Origin: Vibrio splendidus
Lineage (GTDB): Bacteria; Pseudomonadota; Gammaproteobacteria; Enterobacterales; Vibrionaceae
NCBI RefSeq assembly: GCF_002873455.1
Contig: NZ_MCUN01000006.1
Span: forward strand, 124,001 to 188,000
Length of the DNA stretch: 64,000 nt
Direction of reading: 5' to 3'
The notes under the pieces were generated by a model that saw only the letters and a program-made list of their open reading frames with translations, made no database searches and was not told the origin of the DNA. The number at the start of each line of letters is the position of its first letter. Within the stretch, counting starts at the first letter, position 1. The translations under genes were made by a program, and so were the position numbers. Positions 26,504-36,683 of this stretch are shown in pieces.

Positions 26504-27055
26504 ATGACAAAAAGGACCAAGCCAGAAATTTTGGCTCAACAAACTGTCGCTCAATCAAAACTATTCTCTATCGAGTCTCTCGATCTACGCTTTTCAAACG
26601 GTGAAGAGCGCACTTACGAACGTATGAAGCCCAGCGGCCGCAACGCAGTAATGATGGTTCCAATTACTGAACAAGGCGACATTCTGTTAGTGCGTGAATA
26701 CGCAGCAGGCACAGAGCGCTATGAGCTCGGCTTCCCCAAAGGGCTCATTGATCCAGGTGAGCAGCCCAATCAAGCCGCCGTTCGTGAACTAAAAGAAGAG
26801 ATTGGCTTTGGTGCCAACAAGCTTACTCCTCTAAAAGAAGTGATCCTTGCTCCCTCTTATTTCTCTAGCAAAATGACGCTGTTTATCGCAGAAGAACTCT
26901 ACCCAGAGAAACTAGAAGGTGACGAACCAGAGTCACTAGACATTGTGCGCTGGCCACTTGCTCAAGCCGAAGAACTATTAACGCATCTCGACTTCTGTGA
27001 GGCTCGCAGTATTACAGCCCTACTATTAGCCCTTCGTGTATTAAACAATAATTAG
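26504..27055 (+). CDS. nudE: ADP compounds hydrolase NudE
   Basis: 183 residues. The Nudix box is GLIDPGEQPNQAAVRELKEE followed by IGFG (G-x5-E-x7-R-E-L-x-E-E-I-G), fully intact. NudE hydrolyses ADP-ribose, NADH, Ap3A and similar ADP compounds. The ATG follows TAAGGAGCGAGCGCA. It is 37 bases before cysQ and probably cotranscribed with it, the order found in E. coli (nudE near cysQ-like functions) and in other Vibrio by recall. Confidence 0.93.
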   Translation: MTKRTKPEILAQQTVAQSKLFSIESLDLRFSNGEERTYERMKPSGRNAVMMVPITEQGDILLVREYAAGTERYELGFPKGLIDPGEQPNQAAVRELKEEIGFGANKLTPLKEVILAPSYFSSKMTLFIAEELYPEKLEGDEPESLDIVRWPLAQAEELLTHLDFCEARSITALLLALRVLNNN

Positions 27056-27092
27056 AACATTCAGGCTCCGCTCGAAGAGTAAGAGAATATTT

Positions 27093-27920
27093 ATGCCAAT
27101 AACAAAAGATTTGTCTCACCTCCTACCCTCTATCATTGAGATTGCTCGCTCTGCAGGCCAACTCATCTTAGAGATTTACGAGAAAAAGGATTACGAAGAG
27201 TTCATCAAGAGTGATGACACTCCGGTAACCAGTGCCGACCTTGCAGCACATAAGCTGATATTAAAAAAACTCAGTGAATTGACGCCTGATATTCCCGTAT
27301 TATCCGAAGAAGACGCCGACATCAGCCTGGAGCAACGCTCTCAATGGGATCGTTACTGGTTGGTTGACCCACTCGATGGCACGCAAGAGTTCATCGCAAG
27401 AAGTGGTGATTTCGCGACAATTATCGCCTTAATTGAGCACAACAAGCCAGTAATGGGCGTCGTGTACGCGCCTGTTTCAGGTGTGAGCTATTATGCTTAC
27501 AGTGGCAAAGGGGCGTGGAAGATTCCTGACCTCAACGACAGCGTGAAAATCAAAACGCATCGCCACGAGCTGCTAAACCAATCGATCGCAATGGCGATCA
27601 GTCGCCGTCAAGACATCAACCGCATTACTAGTCGTATGAGCTCTGCTTGGAACTACGACTTGGTTCCTCTTGGCTCAGCAGCGCTTAAGGCATGTTTAGT
27701 CGCAGAAGGTGCTGTGGATTGTTATCTACGTATTGGACCAACCGGAGAATGGGATACAGCGGCAACCCAGTGCATTGTTGAAGAAGCCGGCGGTCGAATC
27801 CTGAGCACTCAATTAGAGCCACTCTCTTACAATGAAAGAGATACTCTCGAGAATCCAAACTTCATTGTGCTTGGCGATGCAGACTTACCTTGGGCAGAAA
27901 TCTTACAAGGTAAAGACTAA
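27093..27920 (+). CDS. cysQ: 3'(2'),5'-bisphosphate nucleotidase CysQ
   Basis: 275 residues of the inositol monophosphatase superfamily. Metal-site motifs are LSEEDADI (Glu about residue 70), DPLDGTQEFIA (residues about 90-100) and GEWDTAATQ (about residue 216). It turns 3'-phosphoadenosine 5'-phosphate into AMP, relieving inhibition from sulfate activation and giving lithium/sodium sensitivity. It stands 37 bases after nudE; a strong terminator follows. Confidence 0.95.
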   Translation: MPITKDLSHLLPSIIEIARSAGQLILEIYEKKDYEEFIKSDDTPVTSADLAAHKLILKKLSELTPDIPVLSEEDADISLEQRSQWDRYWLVDPLDGTQEFIARSGDFATIIALIEHNKPVMGVVYAPVSGVSYYAYSGKGAWKIPDLNDSVKIKTHRHELLNQSIAMAISRRQDINRITSRMSSAWNYDLVPLGSAALKACLVAEGAVDCYLRIGPTGEWDTAATQCIVEEAGGRILSTQLEPLSYNERDTLENPNFIVLGDADLPWAEILQGKD

Positions 27921-27963
27921 ACTCGACAGCTTTGATCGTGGTTAAGCAGTTAAGCATTCAAAC

Positions 27964-27998
27964 AAAACGGGCACCTCACTGAGAGGTGCCCGTTTTTT
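27964..27998. terminator. Terminator between cysQ and gspN
   Basis: ACGGGCACCTC/GAGGTGCCCGT with loop ACTGA and flanking A/T runs; usable on both strands. Confidence 0.93.
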
Positions 27999-28063
27999 AT
28001 AGTTCGCGATTTGATCGCCAAATTTACTGACCTACAAAGACTAGCTCAGAAGTAGATACTGGG

Positions 28064-28843
28064 CTAAAAGCGGCCTTGATAAGTAAATTGGTATTTACCT
28101 TGGCTATCAGGATTACCCAACCACTTAAGCTGACTCTGCATCGCCGGTGGGAATTCTGCACCCGGTTTAAACCATGCCGCCGACGTGTAGCGTTGGTTAG
28201 GTGTTACGCTCGCTGAGAACTCACTGTCCACCTGCTCGCTCTTCTGAGTACCTTTGGCTGCAATGGTGTTGTCTTCACAGGTAATATCCGCAATCACAGG
28301 ACCAAGATCTAACGAACCAACCGGAGAGTCGATCGCCGCACCAGACCAAGCAAGCGTACCTTCGCCTAATTGACACCAAGGCTGAGCGTGAACCGCATGC
28401 TTAATCGTTAGTTCAACTTGTCCTGCAATGGAGGCAGGCACTGGGATAGCAGGCGCATACTTCATCACGTTGCTAGCTGGCATTGATGCCACTAAGTTTT
28501 CCGCGTAAGCACCACTCATGCTATACCCGACACGACCTTTACCGGATAAGTTCATGTCACTGTTACGGCCAAAGCGAACCGCGAGTTCTGCTTTGGCTTG
28601 GAATAGTTTCGAGAACTGGAAGTCCCACTGCACTGAGCCGTAATTGACACGCTGCCACGCGATATTGTTAGCTCGACCTTGCCAAACTGTGCCCTCTACG
28701 CCTTCAATGCTTAAACCACGCACAACGGGAGCATGCTTGAGAACAAAAGCGGCAGGCAAATGCAGCAACAAGCTTACCGAGAAAAAAACGATAAAAATGA
28801 TGCTGAATAACAGGCCATATTTGAAAGATAAACCGCGTTTCAC
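28064..28843 (-). CDS. gspN: Type II secretion protein N
   Basis: 259 residues, last gene of the gspC-N operon. One N-terminal membrane helix (LLFSIIFIVFFSVSLLLHLP, about residues 11-30) is followed by a periplasmic domain with WQRVNYGSVQWDFQF-type repeats. It is an accessory part of the secretion machine; many systems lack it. GTG 28843 begins 1 base after the stop of gspM and has GAGG before it, so translation is probably coupled. An upstream in-frame extension (to 28930) lies within gspM and is rejected. Confidence 0.9.
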   Translation of the reverse strand: MKRGLSFKYGLLFSIIFIVFFSVSLLLHLPAAFVLKHAPVVRGLSIEGVEGTVWQGRANNIAWQRVNYGSVQWDFQFSKLFQAKAELAVRFGRNSDMNLSGKGRVGYSMSGAYAENLVASMPASNVMKYAPAIPVPASIAGQVELTIKHAVHAQPWCQLGEGTLAWSGAAIDSPVGSLDLGPVIADITCEDNTIAAKGTQKSEQVDSEFSASVTPNQRYTSAAWFKPGAEFPPAMQSQLKWLGNPDSQGKYQFTYQGRF

Positions 28844-28844
28844 A

Positions 28845-29333
28845 TTAACCTCGTTTAAACTGTAGTCGGTTGATCTCGATAACCCCAGGGCTATCAGAGC
28901 GATCAATATCCATAAACTCAACCTCAACACCCTGCTTTTCTTTCAAGTATGTCAGCCAGTCAACAAACTTATTAAAGGGCACAGGCTTAATCCATACTTG
29001 CAGCATCTCACCACGTGGTTGCACGCGTATCAGCTCGATATTAAAACGGCGCATAGAAGCAGGCACAGATTGGTTTAAAGGCTGACTGGCACTGATGCCA
29101 CCGCTGCCTCGTAGTTCAACCACTTGATTGGCTTTGTCGGTTACCCAAGCAAGAAGCTGCTTCTCACTTTGAATGCGGCTTTGTGCAAGTTCAGCTCGCT
29201 GACTGAGTGGCTGTAATAACCCCCAATAAACGACACCCAATACCAATAAAACTGAGCAACCAACAACTAATCGCTGCTCTCTTTGACTTATTGAAGTCCA
29301 CCACGCTTGGAGTGGTTCAATCATATTTCTCAT
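28845..29333 (-). CDS. gspM: Type II secretion protein M
   Basis: About 162 residues with a single membrane helix (RLVVGCSVLLVLGVVYWGLL, about residues 20-40) and a periplasmic ferredoxin-like domain. It pairs with GspL in the inner-membrane assembly platform. ATG 29333 has GGAG seven bases before it; a GTG one codon earlier and an ATG at 29324 are alternatives. It ends one base before gspN. Confidence 0.92.
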   Translation of the reverse strand: MRNMIEPLQAWWTSISQREQRLVVGCSVLLVLGVVYWGLLQPLSQRAELAQSRIQSEKQLLAWVTDKANQVVELRGSGGISASQPLNQSVPASMRRFNIELIRVQPRGEMLQVWIKPVPFNKFVDWLTYLKEKQGVEVEFMDIDRSDSPGVIEINRLQFKRG

Positions 29334-29353
29334 CACTGATCTCCTTACGCAGG

Positions 29354-30601
29354 TTATTGATGGGGTTTAAGAGTAAAACTGCCAAATACGGCATCGCCAT
29401 TACGGTTCAATGGCCCTTGCTCAACGACAAACTTCTCTTCGAGTTTCACCCTTGCGGTCTCAAAGTGTTGGAAGTCAGAACTTTTAGCCTGCAGTCGAAC
29501 CTCAGAACGGTTGCCATCGTAGCGAATGCTTTCAACTTCGATCGTCTTCACTTGCCCTAAGGTTTCAGGCAGCAGAGCTAACCAACCGAGTAAGGAATCA
29601 TCCTCGCCGGAGCCACCGTATTTCTTAGCTTCGTCGTTCATCTGACGCTTAAGGTAGCTTATTGTCGGAATTCGTTGTTTACCTGGCAGCACAGCTCTAA
29701 AAATACGTTCACTCTCGGCTCTGTAAGCTTCGGCTTGCGCTTCATACTGCTGAACCTTCAACACTTGTTGAGTCACAATCACGGCCACCAGCAAACAAGC
29801 AGCAATCGCCACTTTCTGCCAAACACGCCAATATTTACTGAATGAAGATTTGGTTTTAAAGGTGCCAGTCAGTAAATTCACGCTGCTTGTGATCGCCTGC
29901 TGACTCAATAAAGACATCACTAATTCAGCAGGCTTAGCTTGCCACTCCACGCCACTTTGCTGTTGAACGTCGTCGCTCGGCATCGCGGTGTAGCTGAAAA
30001 TTGTCGCCGCTTGATCTTCGTCGTCAGCGACAACCCAATCACTTTGCAAAAACATCGGTAACCAAGCTTCGCTGATCGATACGGCTTGATATTTACCTTG
30101 ACGTTGAGAGTTACCTTGGCGTAATAACCAATGTTGGTCGATCTGCAATGCACTGATGCCTTGTTCTTCAAAAGGTACGGCTAGTGTATCTGGCAGCACC
30201 TTACGGAAGATAATATTGGCTTCGCGAAACAGGTCTAAGGCTTGTTTTAACCATTCACGATCCACACCACACACGGTAGCGTGATTCACGTCTTTATCTA
30301 AAATGGTCAGGTGTAAGTCTTCGATATCTTGTGCCACTTCGTCTTCTAACAAAAACGGCAACATAGAATCGAACTGGCGAGCAGCACCTTTCGGGATCTC
30401 AACACGCTTAATTAAGCATTCATTTCCCGGCAATAAAGCGATACAGCTGCGTTTTTCAGCGTAAGGCGTTAACTCGTCAAGCTGTTCCCAGCCAGACAGT
30501 TCACCACTTGCTATCACTTCTTGTTGGCTTGTCGACCAAACTAACCACTGCACTGGGCTTTGTGGTTCGCTACTCAGTCGAACGGTCAGAAACTCGCTCA
30601 C
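29354..30601 (-). CDS. gspL: Type II secretion protein L
   Basis: 415 residues. A cytoplasmic actin-like domain (residues 1 to about 240, binding the ATPase GspE), one membrane helix ([16 protein letters not shown], about residues 267-285) and a periplasmic ferredoxin-like domain. The protein begins [15 protein letters not shown] as in Vibrio EpsL. GTG 30601 has an excellent GGAGG site; a TTG four codons earlier is rejected. It overlaps the end of gspK by 32 bases. Confidence 0.94.
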   Translation of the reverse strand: MSEFLTVRLSSEPQSPVQWLVWSTSQQEVIASGELSGWEQLDELTPYAEKRSCIALLPGNECLIKRVEIPKGAARQFDSMLPFLLEDEVAQDIEDLHLTILDKDVNHATVCGVDREWLKQALDLFREANIIFRKVLPDTLAVPFEEQGISALQIDQHWLLRQGNSQRQGKYQAVSISEAWLPMFLQSDWVVADDEDQAATIFSYTAMPSDDVQQQSGVEWQAKPAELVMSLLSQQAITSSVNLLTGTFKTKSSFSKYWRVWQKVAIAACLLVAVIVTQQVLKVQQYEAQAEAYRAESERIFRAVLPGKQRIPTISYLKRQMNDEAKKYGGSGEDDSLLGWLALLPETLGQVKTIEVESIRYDGNRSEVRLQAKSSDFQHFETARVKLEEKFVVEQGPLNRNGDAVFGSFTLKPHQ

Positions 30602-31619
30602 TGATTCCTCCAAAACGACGGCGTACTACCGTCACTGTTTCTCGATTACTACTATAGAAAAGCGTCCGTATACGTACACGAGACTGCTCAACTAATACCT
30701 CTGCATCTAGCTCAAAATAGGCGCTATCTACAGTTAAATATGCTTTCGCTTTCTTGCTGACTTCGGCACTCACACCAACAATGGCAGACTCAGCCATAAA
30801 TGCATCAACCGTATCCCAACCATCAAACGGGCGTTTGTCTATCAGCTGTTTGGCATCCGACTCACTTAAACCGGGGGCAAACATCGCTTCCAATAAAGGC
30901 GCCTGCTTTTCCGTGAGAGTATTCACGTTCAAGCGGAAATCATCGGTTGGCAGAGCGCACACAAATGGCCGAACCTTATTCATCACCTCACCAGTAACCT
31001 GATAAACCGCTCGTAGCTCCGATTCATCGGCCATTAAGCCATTCGCCGCCAAATAAGAGGGCTTCATCGCTTCATAGGTGCTGTCTTCTACACCAGACGA
31101 AGAGGTGGCTCGTGTATCCGCATCAACAAATTCCCACGTTGAATTTGCGATAACCTCAGCCTGATAAGGCTCAACGTCTTGGTTTTCCAATAAGGTTTGC
31201 CAAACCGTGATTAAATAAGGTGTCTGGTTACTTGAAGCGGTCGTAACCCCAGCCAAGGCATTAAGATTAAAACACGCCTGAGCGTCAACGATTCGACCCT
31301 TAACTTGGCCATAATCGAGTGGGTACACTTGCTCTTCTAACGCCCACGGCTGGCTTAAGTTTACGGTATCACTGTCTTTGTAGCTTTGCCTAATGCCGTC
31401 TTGCACAAGCGCTTCCACGCCAATGCTATACCAGTAGGCCTGTTGGTAATTCAGTTGGTTACCAACACGCTTGAATTGCGTAAACAAACGCTCGGACATG
31501 CTGCCAGCAATGGTTGCCATGATCGCCAATAGCATCAAAATAATGATCAGCGCGACACCACGTTGTTTGCGTCCCAAGGCTGACCTTGTCCTTATACGCT
31601 TGTTAGTTCGATGAGTCAT
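30570..31619 (-). CDS. gspK: Type II secretion minor pseudopilin K
   Basis: 349 residues. The short basic leader ends in G before [20 protein letters not shown], the hydrophobic helix of a pseudopilin; cleavage by the prepilin peptidase is expected at the GV bond. The large globular part has two SAM-like helical modules, typical of GspK, which caps the pseudopilus with GspI and GspJ. ATG 31619 fits; the upstream 15 codons of the longer ORF do not belong. It overlaps gspJ by 17 bases. Confidence 0.93.
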   Translation of the reverse strand: MTHRTNKRIRTRSALGRKQRGVALIIILMLLAIMATIAGSMSERLFTQFKRVGNQLNYQQAYWYSIGVEALVQDGIRQSYKDSDTVNLSQPWALEEQVYPLDYGQVKGRIVDAQACFNLNALAGVTTASSNQTPYLITVWQTLLENQDVEPYQAEVIANSTWEFVDADTRATSSSGVEDSTYEAMKPSYLAANGLMADESELRAVYQVTGEVMNKVRPFVCALPTDDFRLNVNTLTEKQAPLLEAMFAPGLSESDAKQLIDKRPFDGWDTVDAFMAESAIVGVSAEVSKKAKAYLTVDSAYFELDAEVLVEQSRVRIRTLFYSSNRETVTVVRRRFGGISERVSDRSTE

Positions 31620-32370
31620 TATTCCCCTCATTACTGCCTGAAGAGTCATTACTTGAAGAACCATCAGCCTGATCTAGGGTGCCACCTGGAGTGAGATAAA
31701 CACGTTCTATCTCACCATAGTCTTTCAGTGTCAGCTTGAGCCTCACCGCTTTCGGCAGGGACTTATCGGTTTGCCACTCTTTACCCCAGCGACTCCCGTC
31801 ATAAAACTCGATTTCAAAGCTTTCGACATCATCAAGCAGAGGAGTAATCACACCTTCTTGGCCTGCAGGCGTATCGGGATAACGCCACCATACACGCTCA
31901 AGTGTCTCTTCTTTGATGCGGTAGCCAACTTTCGTGACTTCTCCGCGAGGAAACTGCTGCTGCGGGTTGTGCCAACCTAGGCGAGTAAACATGATGCCAA
32001 CACTGTCGGAGTCCAGTAAATACTCTTTCATTAAGATCAGCTTAGATGATGCTTCTTCACCATTGGTACGAAATTTTCGCACCGCCATCTGGCGAAAATC
32101 ATTATCTAAAATAACCAAACTACGTTGCAGTTGATTCAAACGGGCGCTGCGCTCAATTGAGAGCTCGTTGCTTCTCTGCACCTGATTAACCACCTGATAA
32201 GCCGCCATACTTAGCGTGGCAAAGATAGCAATCGAGACCAAGACTTCAATTAGGGTAAAGCCTTTACTTTTTGAAGATAGACCTTGCTTACGCGGCGTAC
32301 GCTTACCTGCTGACATGCTTTTATTTAGCGACATGGTCTTAGTTGACCACATGCTCTTAGTTAACCACAT
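31603..32370 (-). CDS. gspJ: Type II secretion minor pseudopilin J
   Basis: About 255 residues. The pseudopilin signature [20 protein letters not shown] is present, with the conserved Glu at position +5 after the cleavage site. The N-terminus is unusual: three 6-residue repeats ([18 protein letters not shown]) precede the usual leader, each beginning with Met, and are encoded by an 18-bp tandem repeat. ATG 32370 overlaps the end of gspI by 14 bases and is given here; ATG 32352, 32334 or 32316 would give shorter leaders. Confidence 0.88.
   Translation of the reverse strand: MWLTKSMWSTKTMSLNKSMSAGKRTPRKQGLSSKSKGFTLIEVLVSIAIFATLSMAAYQVVNQVQRSNELSIERSARLNQLQRSLVILDNDFRQMAVRKFRTNGEEASSKLILMKEYLLDSDSVGIMFTRLGWHNPQQQFPRGEVTKVGYRIKEETLERVWWRYPDTPAGQEGVITPLLDDVESFEIEFYDGSRWGKEWQTDKSLPKAVRLKLTLKDYGEIERVYLTPGGTLDQADGSSSNDSSGSNEGNNDSSN
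32313..32370. repeat. 18-bp tandem repeat at the gspJ start
   Basis: Three units (32313-32330, 32331-32348, 32349-32366) plus ACAT: ACATGCTTTTATTTAGCG, ACATGGTCTTAGTTGACC, ACATGCTCTTAGTTAACC. Each carries an in-frame Met codon of gspJ on the minus strand. Confidence 0.85.
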
Positions 32371-32746
32371 AACTGCGCACCGTAACGACTGGAGACGCTT
32401 TCTTGCTAGTTGCCGCACTCACATCAAACGCCTTTAATAAATTATCGCTGGTATCGATGGGAGTCACTTTCCAGAACCACTCTCTTCCCGCTAACTCTTG
32501 CGTACCCTGCGCTTTTTTAAGCTTCTCAGGATGCAGCATCACTAAAGCCATTTGATTATCAACGACCATTGCTGCGAAGGTTTTTTCTTCTAGATAGCTG
32601 AGTGTATTAATGTGCTGGGTGACGGCACGAATCACACTGATCGCCGCCGTAGCGAAGATAGCAAGCGCAACTAATACTTCAAGCAGAGTCATTCCTCGAG
32701 AACCAAGAGGCATACCACGAGAACGAGAACGGTTACTCCTCTTCAT
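32357..32746 (-). CDS. gspI: Type II secretion minor pseudopilin I
   Basis: 129 residues. The leader ends before MTLLEVLVALAIFATAAISV with the +5 Glu. The globular part is small (about 90 residues) as expected for GspI, which starts pseudopilus assembly together with J and K. ATG 32746 overlaps gspH by 14 bases. Upstream and downstream overlaps of a similar size continue through H-I-J-K-L, so these genes are translated as a coupled series. Confidence 0.93.
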   Translation of the reverse strand: MKRSNRSRSRGMPLGSRGMTLLEVLVALAIFATAAISVIRAVTQHINTLSYLEEKTFAAMVVDNQMALVMLHPEKLKKAQGTQELAGREWFWKVTPIDTSDNLLKAFDVSAATSKKASPVVTVRSYVVN

Positions 32747-33326
32747 CTTCTTCTCCCGGCTCTAGTAGTCGAATCACACCATTATCTAACACTCGAATAC
32801 GCCAGCCATCTTGCACGGTATCACCGGTATTTGGGTAGAAAGAAAGCGTAAACGGTGTCGTTTCAGCACTCGACAAGATGTAGATCTGGGGTGGCTTTGG
32901 CTTCTTTTCCTCTTCCAGATCGGCAAACATATCTTCATCAAATAAGCTTCCGGGATTGAACAAACGATCATCGTCTTCCCATGCGTCACCACCTAAAGTC
33001 AGTGACAACGCGAGTTCTTCCGGTAATTCAGTTGAAGAGGGGATCTTTTCGAAATCAGTTTCTTGCCAACCATCAGACTTAAGCGCCATAAGCACATAGG
33101 TCGATTTCTTTTCATCAATGCGAACACCAAAATCCAATCCACTCAAAATAGCTTCTTCATTGAGTAGCTGAATTCGTTGATAAAAACTTTGAGCGTATTT
33201 TTTAGCGACATCTTTACTATTGGTAGGGATGGTCGCGATCACCGCGACCGCCGTTACTGACAGTAATACCAACACCAAAAGAATCTCAATCAAGGTGAAA
33301 CCTGGCTGTGTTTGCTTAGTTTTCAC
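32733..33326 (-). CDS. gspH: Type II secretion minor pseudopilin H
   Basis: 197 residues. The leader MKTKQTQPG is followed by FTLIEILLVLVLLSVTAVAV, a pseudopilin helix. The C-terminal half has an acidic insertion (EEEKKPKPP, about residue 137) and ends in EPGEEDEEE. GspH connects the tip to the major pseudopilin shaft. GTG 33326 has a GGAG site eight bases before it. It starts 100 bases after gspG, the largest gap inside the operon after gspG-gspF. Confidence 0.92.
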   Translation of the reverse strand: MKTKQTQPGFTLIEILLVLVLLSVTAVAVIATIPTNSKDVAKKYAQSFYQRIQLLNEEAILSGLDFGVRIDEKKSTYVLMALKSDGWQETDFEKIPSSTELPEELALSLTLGGDAWEDDDRLFNPGSLFDEDMFADLEEEKKPKPPQIYILSSAETTPFTLSFYPNTGDTVQDGWRIRVLDNGVIRLLEPGEEDEEE

Positions 33327-33426
33327 CTTGTAGACTCCATCTGCTTACGTTCTACCATCAATATCGGCATCAAACCCAATAACTTATCAAACAACAAGAA
33401 CGTATCAAGCGACAACAAGCCGAAGC

Positions 33427-33870
33427 TTATTGAAAGTCTTGCATGTTCCAGTTGCCAATATCCGCAGCAATACCTTCACCGCCTTCTTGGCCATCTGCGC
33501 CGAGAGTGAAGATATCAATTGTGCCGTTATCGCCAGGGCTTAGGTATTGGTACTCATTACCCCATGGGTCGTTAGGTAGACGCTTGATGTAACCACCGTC
33601 ACGGTAGTTACGAGGTTCGGGGCTGCTTGGCTTTGTTACCAATCCATCAAGACCTTGATCCGTCGTTGGGTAAACGCTGTTATCCAATTTGTACATGTCG
33701 AGCGCGTTCTCTAGCGCCACGATATCAGTGATGGCTTTCTGTTGGTCAGCTTTCTCTTTGTTACCTAAAAGGTTAGGAACAACAAAGCTTGCTAAAACAC
33801 CAAGGATAACAACAACAACCATGACTTCTAATAGGGTAAAGCCTGACTGTTTTTTCATTTTATTTTTCAT
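33427..33870 (-). CDS. gspG: Major pseudopilin GspG
   Basis: 147 residues. The leader MKNKMKKQSG is followed by FTLLEVMVVVVILGVLASFV with the +5 Glu. The C-terminal domain has DNSVYPTTDQGLDGL and DPWGNEYQY, and a calcium-loop-like acidic tail (FTLGADGQEGGEG). It polymerises into the pseudopilus that pushes substrates through the secretin. ATG 33870 has GGAGAAAATA before it; the four codons upstream (TTG GAG AAA ATA) are the ribosome site, not coding. Confidence 0.96.
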   Translation of the reverse strand: MKNKMKKQSGFTLLEVMVVVVILGVLASFVVPNLLGNKEKADQQKAITDIVALENALDMYKLDNSVYPTTDQGLDGLVTKPSSPEPRNYRDGGYIKRLPNDPWGNEYQYLSPGDNGTIDIFTLGADGQEGGEGIAADIGNWNMQDFQ

Positions 33871-33958
33871 TATTTTCTCCAAATTGCAGATAGCGAGTTA
33901 AGGGAAATGATGTCCTTCTTCTCGATAATCCAAAAACTAACGTCTGATGAGCAGTACG

Positions 33959-35179
33959 TTAACCACTCATTAAATTGTTCATTTCAAGCATTGGCATCAG
34001 CGTCGCCATCACGATAAACAGCACTAAGCCTGCCATCAACGCGATAAGGGCTGGGGTAAAGATACCTAGGGCGATATTAACCGTCGACTCAAAGCTTTGG
34101 TCTTGGTTGTCTGCCGCTCTTGTCAGCATCTGTTCCAACTGACCACTCTGCTCACCACTGGCGATCATATGCAGCATCATCGGTGGAAAAAGTTTGGTTT
34201 GATCCAACGCTTTACGCAGGCTCGCACCTTCTCGAACGCTGTCTGATGCCTGTAATACTTGCTGTTTCACATGGTGATTCGACATAACATCAACCGCAAC
34301 CTTCATACCTTCAAGGATTGGAATCGCACTCGATGTACAGATAGAGAGTGTTCGTGCAAAACGAGAGGTATTGATCCCTTTCGCTATCTTGCCGATCAGC
34401 GGGATACTCAATAGATTGCGATCCCAACTCATACGAACGCCCGGCTTTTTCAGCGCGGTCTTCACAAGAACAATCACACCAAGGGTCAGCAACAGTAATT
34501 GGATACCCCAATTCTGAATAAATTCACTCGATGCTAATAAAAATTGTGTCGATTGAGGAAGTTCTTGGCCCATCTGGATAATCGGCTCAACGATCTTAGG
34601 CACTACGGTGGCCAGTAGGAACGAAACAATCGTCACCGCAAACACCACCAGCACGATTGGGTAGATCATCGCTTGCAGCAGCTTAGAGCGCATTTTCTGA
34701 CGATTCTCAGCGTAGTCAGCCAGTCGTTCCAATACCGCATCTAAGTGGCCAGATTTCTCACCAGCAGCAACCATGGCTCTGAATAGCTCATCGAAGATAT
34801 GGGGATAATCAGACAAGCTATCTGCTAACGAATAACCTTCAGTCACCTTAGATCTCACCGCGAGTAGCATGGTGCGAATACGAGGTTTCTCAGACTGTTC
34901 GGCAACGGCTTTCAAGCACTCTTCCAACGGCATACCAGATTGAACGAGCGTGGATATTTGACGAGTAATAAGCGCAAGATCAGGCGTGCTGATGCCGCGT
35001 TTAAAGCTGGTCGATGGCTGAGCACCTTTTGCTATCTTTGCCTTAGCCTCGGTCATCTCAACCGGCATCAAGCCAAGTTCTTTGATTCTTTGGCGAGCCT
35101 GACGAGCATTATCTGCTTCAATTGAGCCTTTTTTACTTTTGCCTTTGGCATCCAGTGCTTTGTATTCAAATGCCGCCAT
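33959..35179 (-). CDS. gspF: Type II secretion inner-membrane protein F
   Basis: 406 residues. Two homologous cytoplasmic GspF domains (about 71-194 and 274-395) each lead to membrane segments (LLQAMIYPIVLVVFAVTIVS and ALIALMAGLVLFIVMATLM). It is the integral assembly-platform protein that couples GspE to pseudopilus growth. The ATG lies two bases after the gspE stop. The first residues MAAFEYKALDAKGKSKKG are typical of the family. Confidence 0.96.
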   Translation of the reverse strand: MAAFEYKALDAKGKSKKGSIEADNARQARQRIKELGLMPVEMTEAKAKIAKGAQPSTSFKRGISTPDLALITRQISTLVQSGMPLEECLKAVAEQSEKPRIRTMLLAVRSKVTEGYSLADSLSDYPHIFDELFRAMVAAGEKSGHLDAVLERLADYAENRQKMRSKLLQAMIYPIVLVVFAVTIVSFLLATVVPKIVEPIIQMGQELPQSTQFLLASSEFIQNWGIQLLLLTLGVIVLVKTALKKPGVRMSWDRNLLSIPLIGKIAKGINTSRFARTLSICTSSAIPILEGMKVAVDVMSNHHVKQQVLQASDSVREGASLRKALDQTKLFPPMMLHMIASGEQSGQLEQMLTRAADNQDQSFESTVNIALGIFTPALIALMAGLVLFIVMATLMPMLEMNNLMSG

Positions 35180-35180
35180 A

Positions 35181-36683
35181 CTAGACTTCCTTGGTCACAC
35201 GCATCACTTCTTCTAGGGAAGTTACCCCTTTCAGAACTTTGCTCAAGCCATCATCTCGAATACTTGGTGTTGTGCCACGAATTGCTTTTTCAATCGCCTG
35301 TTCACCCGCTTCACTGTGAATCAACTCTTGTACTGAGTCATCAATCATCAGCAGCTCATGAATACCGGTACGGCCTCTGTATCCCTTATGGCCACACTCT
35401 TCACAACCTTTGGCATGGTAAAGCGTCAGGCTTTCTTTCTTCTTCAACCCAAACAGTTTCTTCTGCTCTTTATCGGCTTCATAAGGTTCTTTACATTCGT
35501 TACATAAAGTACGAACCAAGCGCTGAGCCAAAACACCCAGCAGCGAAGAAGAGATTAAGAAAGGTTCAATGCCCATATCACGCAGACGCGTGATCGCACC
35601 GATTGCTGTATTGGTGTGAAGGGTCGACATAACTAAGTGACCCGTTAAAGAAGCTTGAACAGCGATCTCAGCGGTCTCCAAATCACGTATCTCACCAATC
35701 ATAACCACATCAGGATCTTGACGAAGAATGGCACGTAAGCCTCGCGCAAAGGTCATATCAACCTTAGGGTTCACTTGTGTTTGACCAATGCCATCGATAT
35801 CGAATTCGATTGGGTCTTCAACGGTTAAAATGTTTCGTTCATTACTGTTGAGTTCTTGCAGACCAGCGTACAAGGTCGTCGATTTACCTGAACCTGTCGG
35901 GCCGGTCACCAAAATAATGCCGTGTGGGCGCTGAATCAGCTTACGGAAGTTTTCGTGGTTCTCTGCTGTCATACCTAAACTGTGCAAATCTAAGCGAGTG
36001 GCGTTTTTATCCAACAGACGCATTACCACACGCTCACCGTGCGAAGAAGGCATGGTTGAAACACGAACATCAACTGCTCGTCCACCAATACGCAGAGAAA
36101 TACGACCATCTTGTGGCACGCGTTTTTCAGCAATGTCCAGTTTAGCCATAACCTTGACACGCGAAACCAATAACGGAGCCAGTTTACGGCTTGGCGCTAA
36201 AACATCACGCAGCACACCATCAACACGGAAACGGATCGACAACGACTTCTCAAAGGTTTCGATGTGTATATCCGAAGCACCCTCTTTGATCGCCTCACCC
36301 AGCATCGCATTGATTAACTTGATGATTGGCGCGTCGTCTTCTGACTCAAGCAGATCCTCATCTTGGGGTAGTTCTTCCGCTAGTGAGAAGAAATCATCAC
36401 TATCAGCACCAATGTCTTCCATGAGTTGACGAGCTTCTGACGAGTCGCGCTGATAAGCATCGGTCAGTTTTTTATCAAACTCATCTAGAGTAATCGCTTG
36501 TGGCGTGAAACCATTTTTCACCACACGACTCACTTCAATGATCGCCGCCGATTTCAGTGGCTCAACATAATAAAGTATCGGTGCGCGCTCTGGATGTTGA
36601 TACTCCAACACCATCTTATAGCGATTCGCAAAGCTAAACGGCAAGCGCTGATAAGTACTTGCCGCCCCTACCAATTCAGCCAT
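35181..36683 (-). CDS. gspE: Type II secretion ATPase E
   Basis: 500 residues. An N-terminal GspL-binding domain is followed by the ATPase core with Walker [16 protein letters not shown] (about residue 266), Asp box [19 protein letters not shown], Walker B VMIGEIRD and His box [11 protein letters not shown]. The zinc module has two CxxC pairs (LCNECKEP and GCEECGHKG, about residues 396-430). It powers the secretion pseudopilus. The ATG shares its A with the gspD stop (TAATG), indicating coupling. Confidence 0.97.
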   Translation of the reverse strand: MAELVGAASTYQRLPFSFANRYKMVLEYQHPERAPILYYVEPLKSAAIIEVSRVVKNGFTPQAITLDEFDKKLTDAYQRDSSEARQLMEDIGADSDDFFSLAEELPQDEDLLESEDDAPIIKLINAMLGEAIKEGASDIHIETFEKSLSIRFRVDGVLRDVLAPSRKLAPLLVSRVKVMAKLDIAEKRVPQDGRISLRIGGRAVDVRVSTMPSSHGERVVMRLLDKNATRLDLHSLGMTAENHENFRKLIQRPHGIILVTGPTGSGKSTTLYAGLQELNSNERNILTVEDPIEFDIDGIGQTQVNPKVDMTFARGLRAILRQDPDVVMIGEIRDLETAEIAVQASLTGHLVMSTLHTNTAIGAITRLRDMGIEPFLISSSLLGVLAQRLVRTLCNECKEPYEADKEQKKLFGLKKKESLTLYHAKGCEECGHKGYRGRTGIHELLMIDDSVQELIHSEAGEQAIEKAIRGTTPSIRDDGLSKVLKGVTSLEEVMRVTKEV

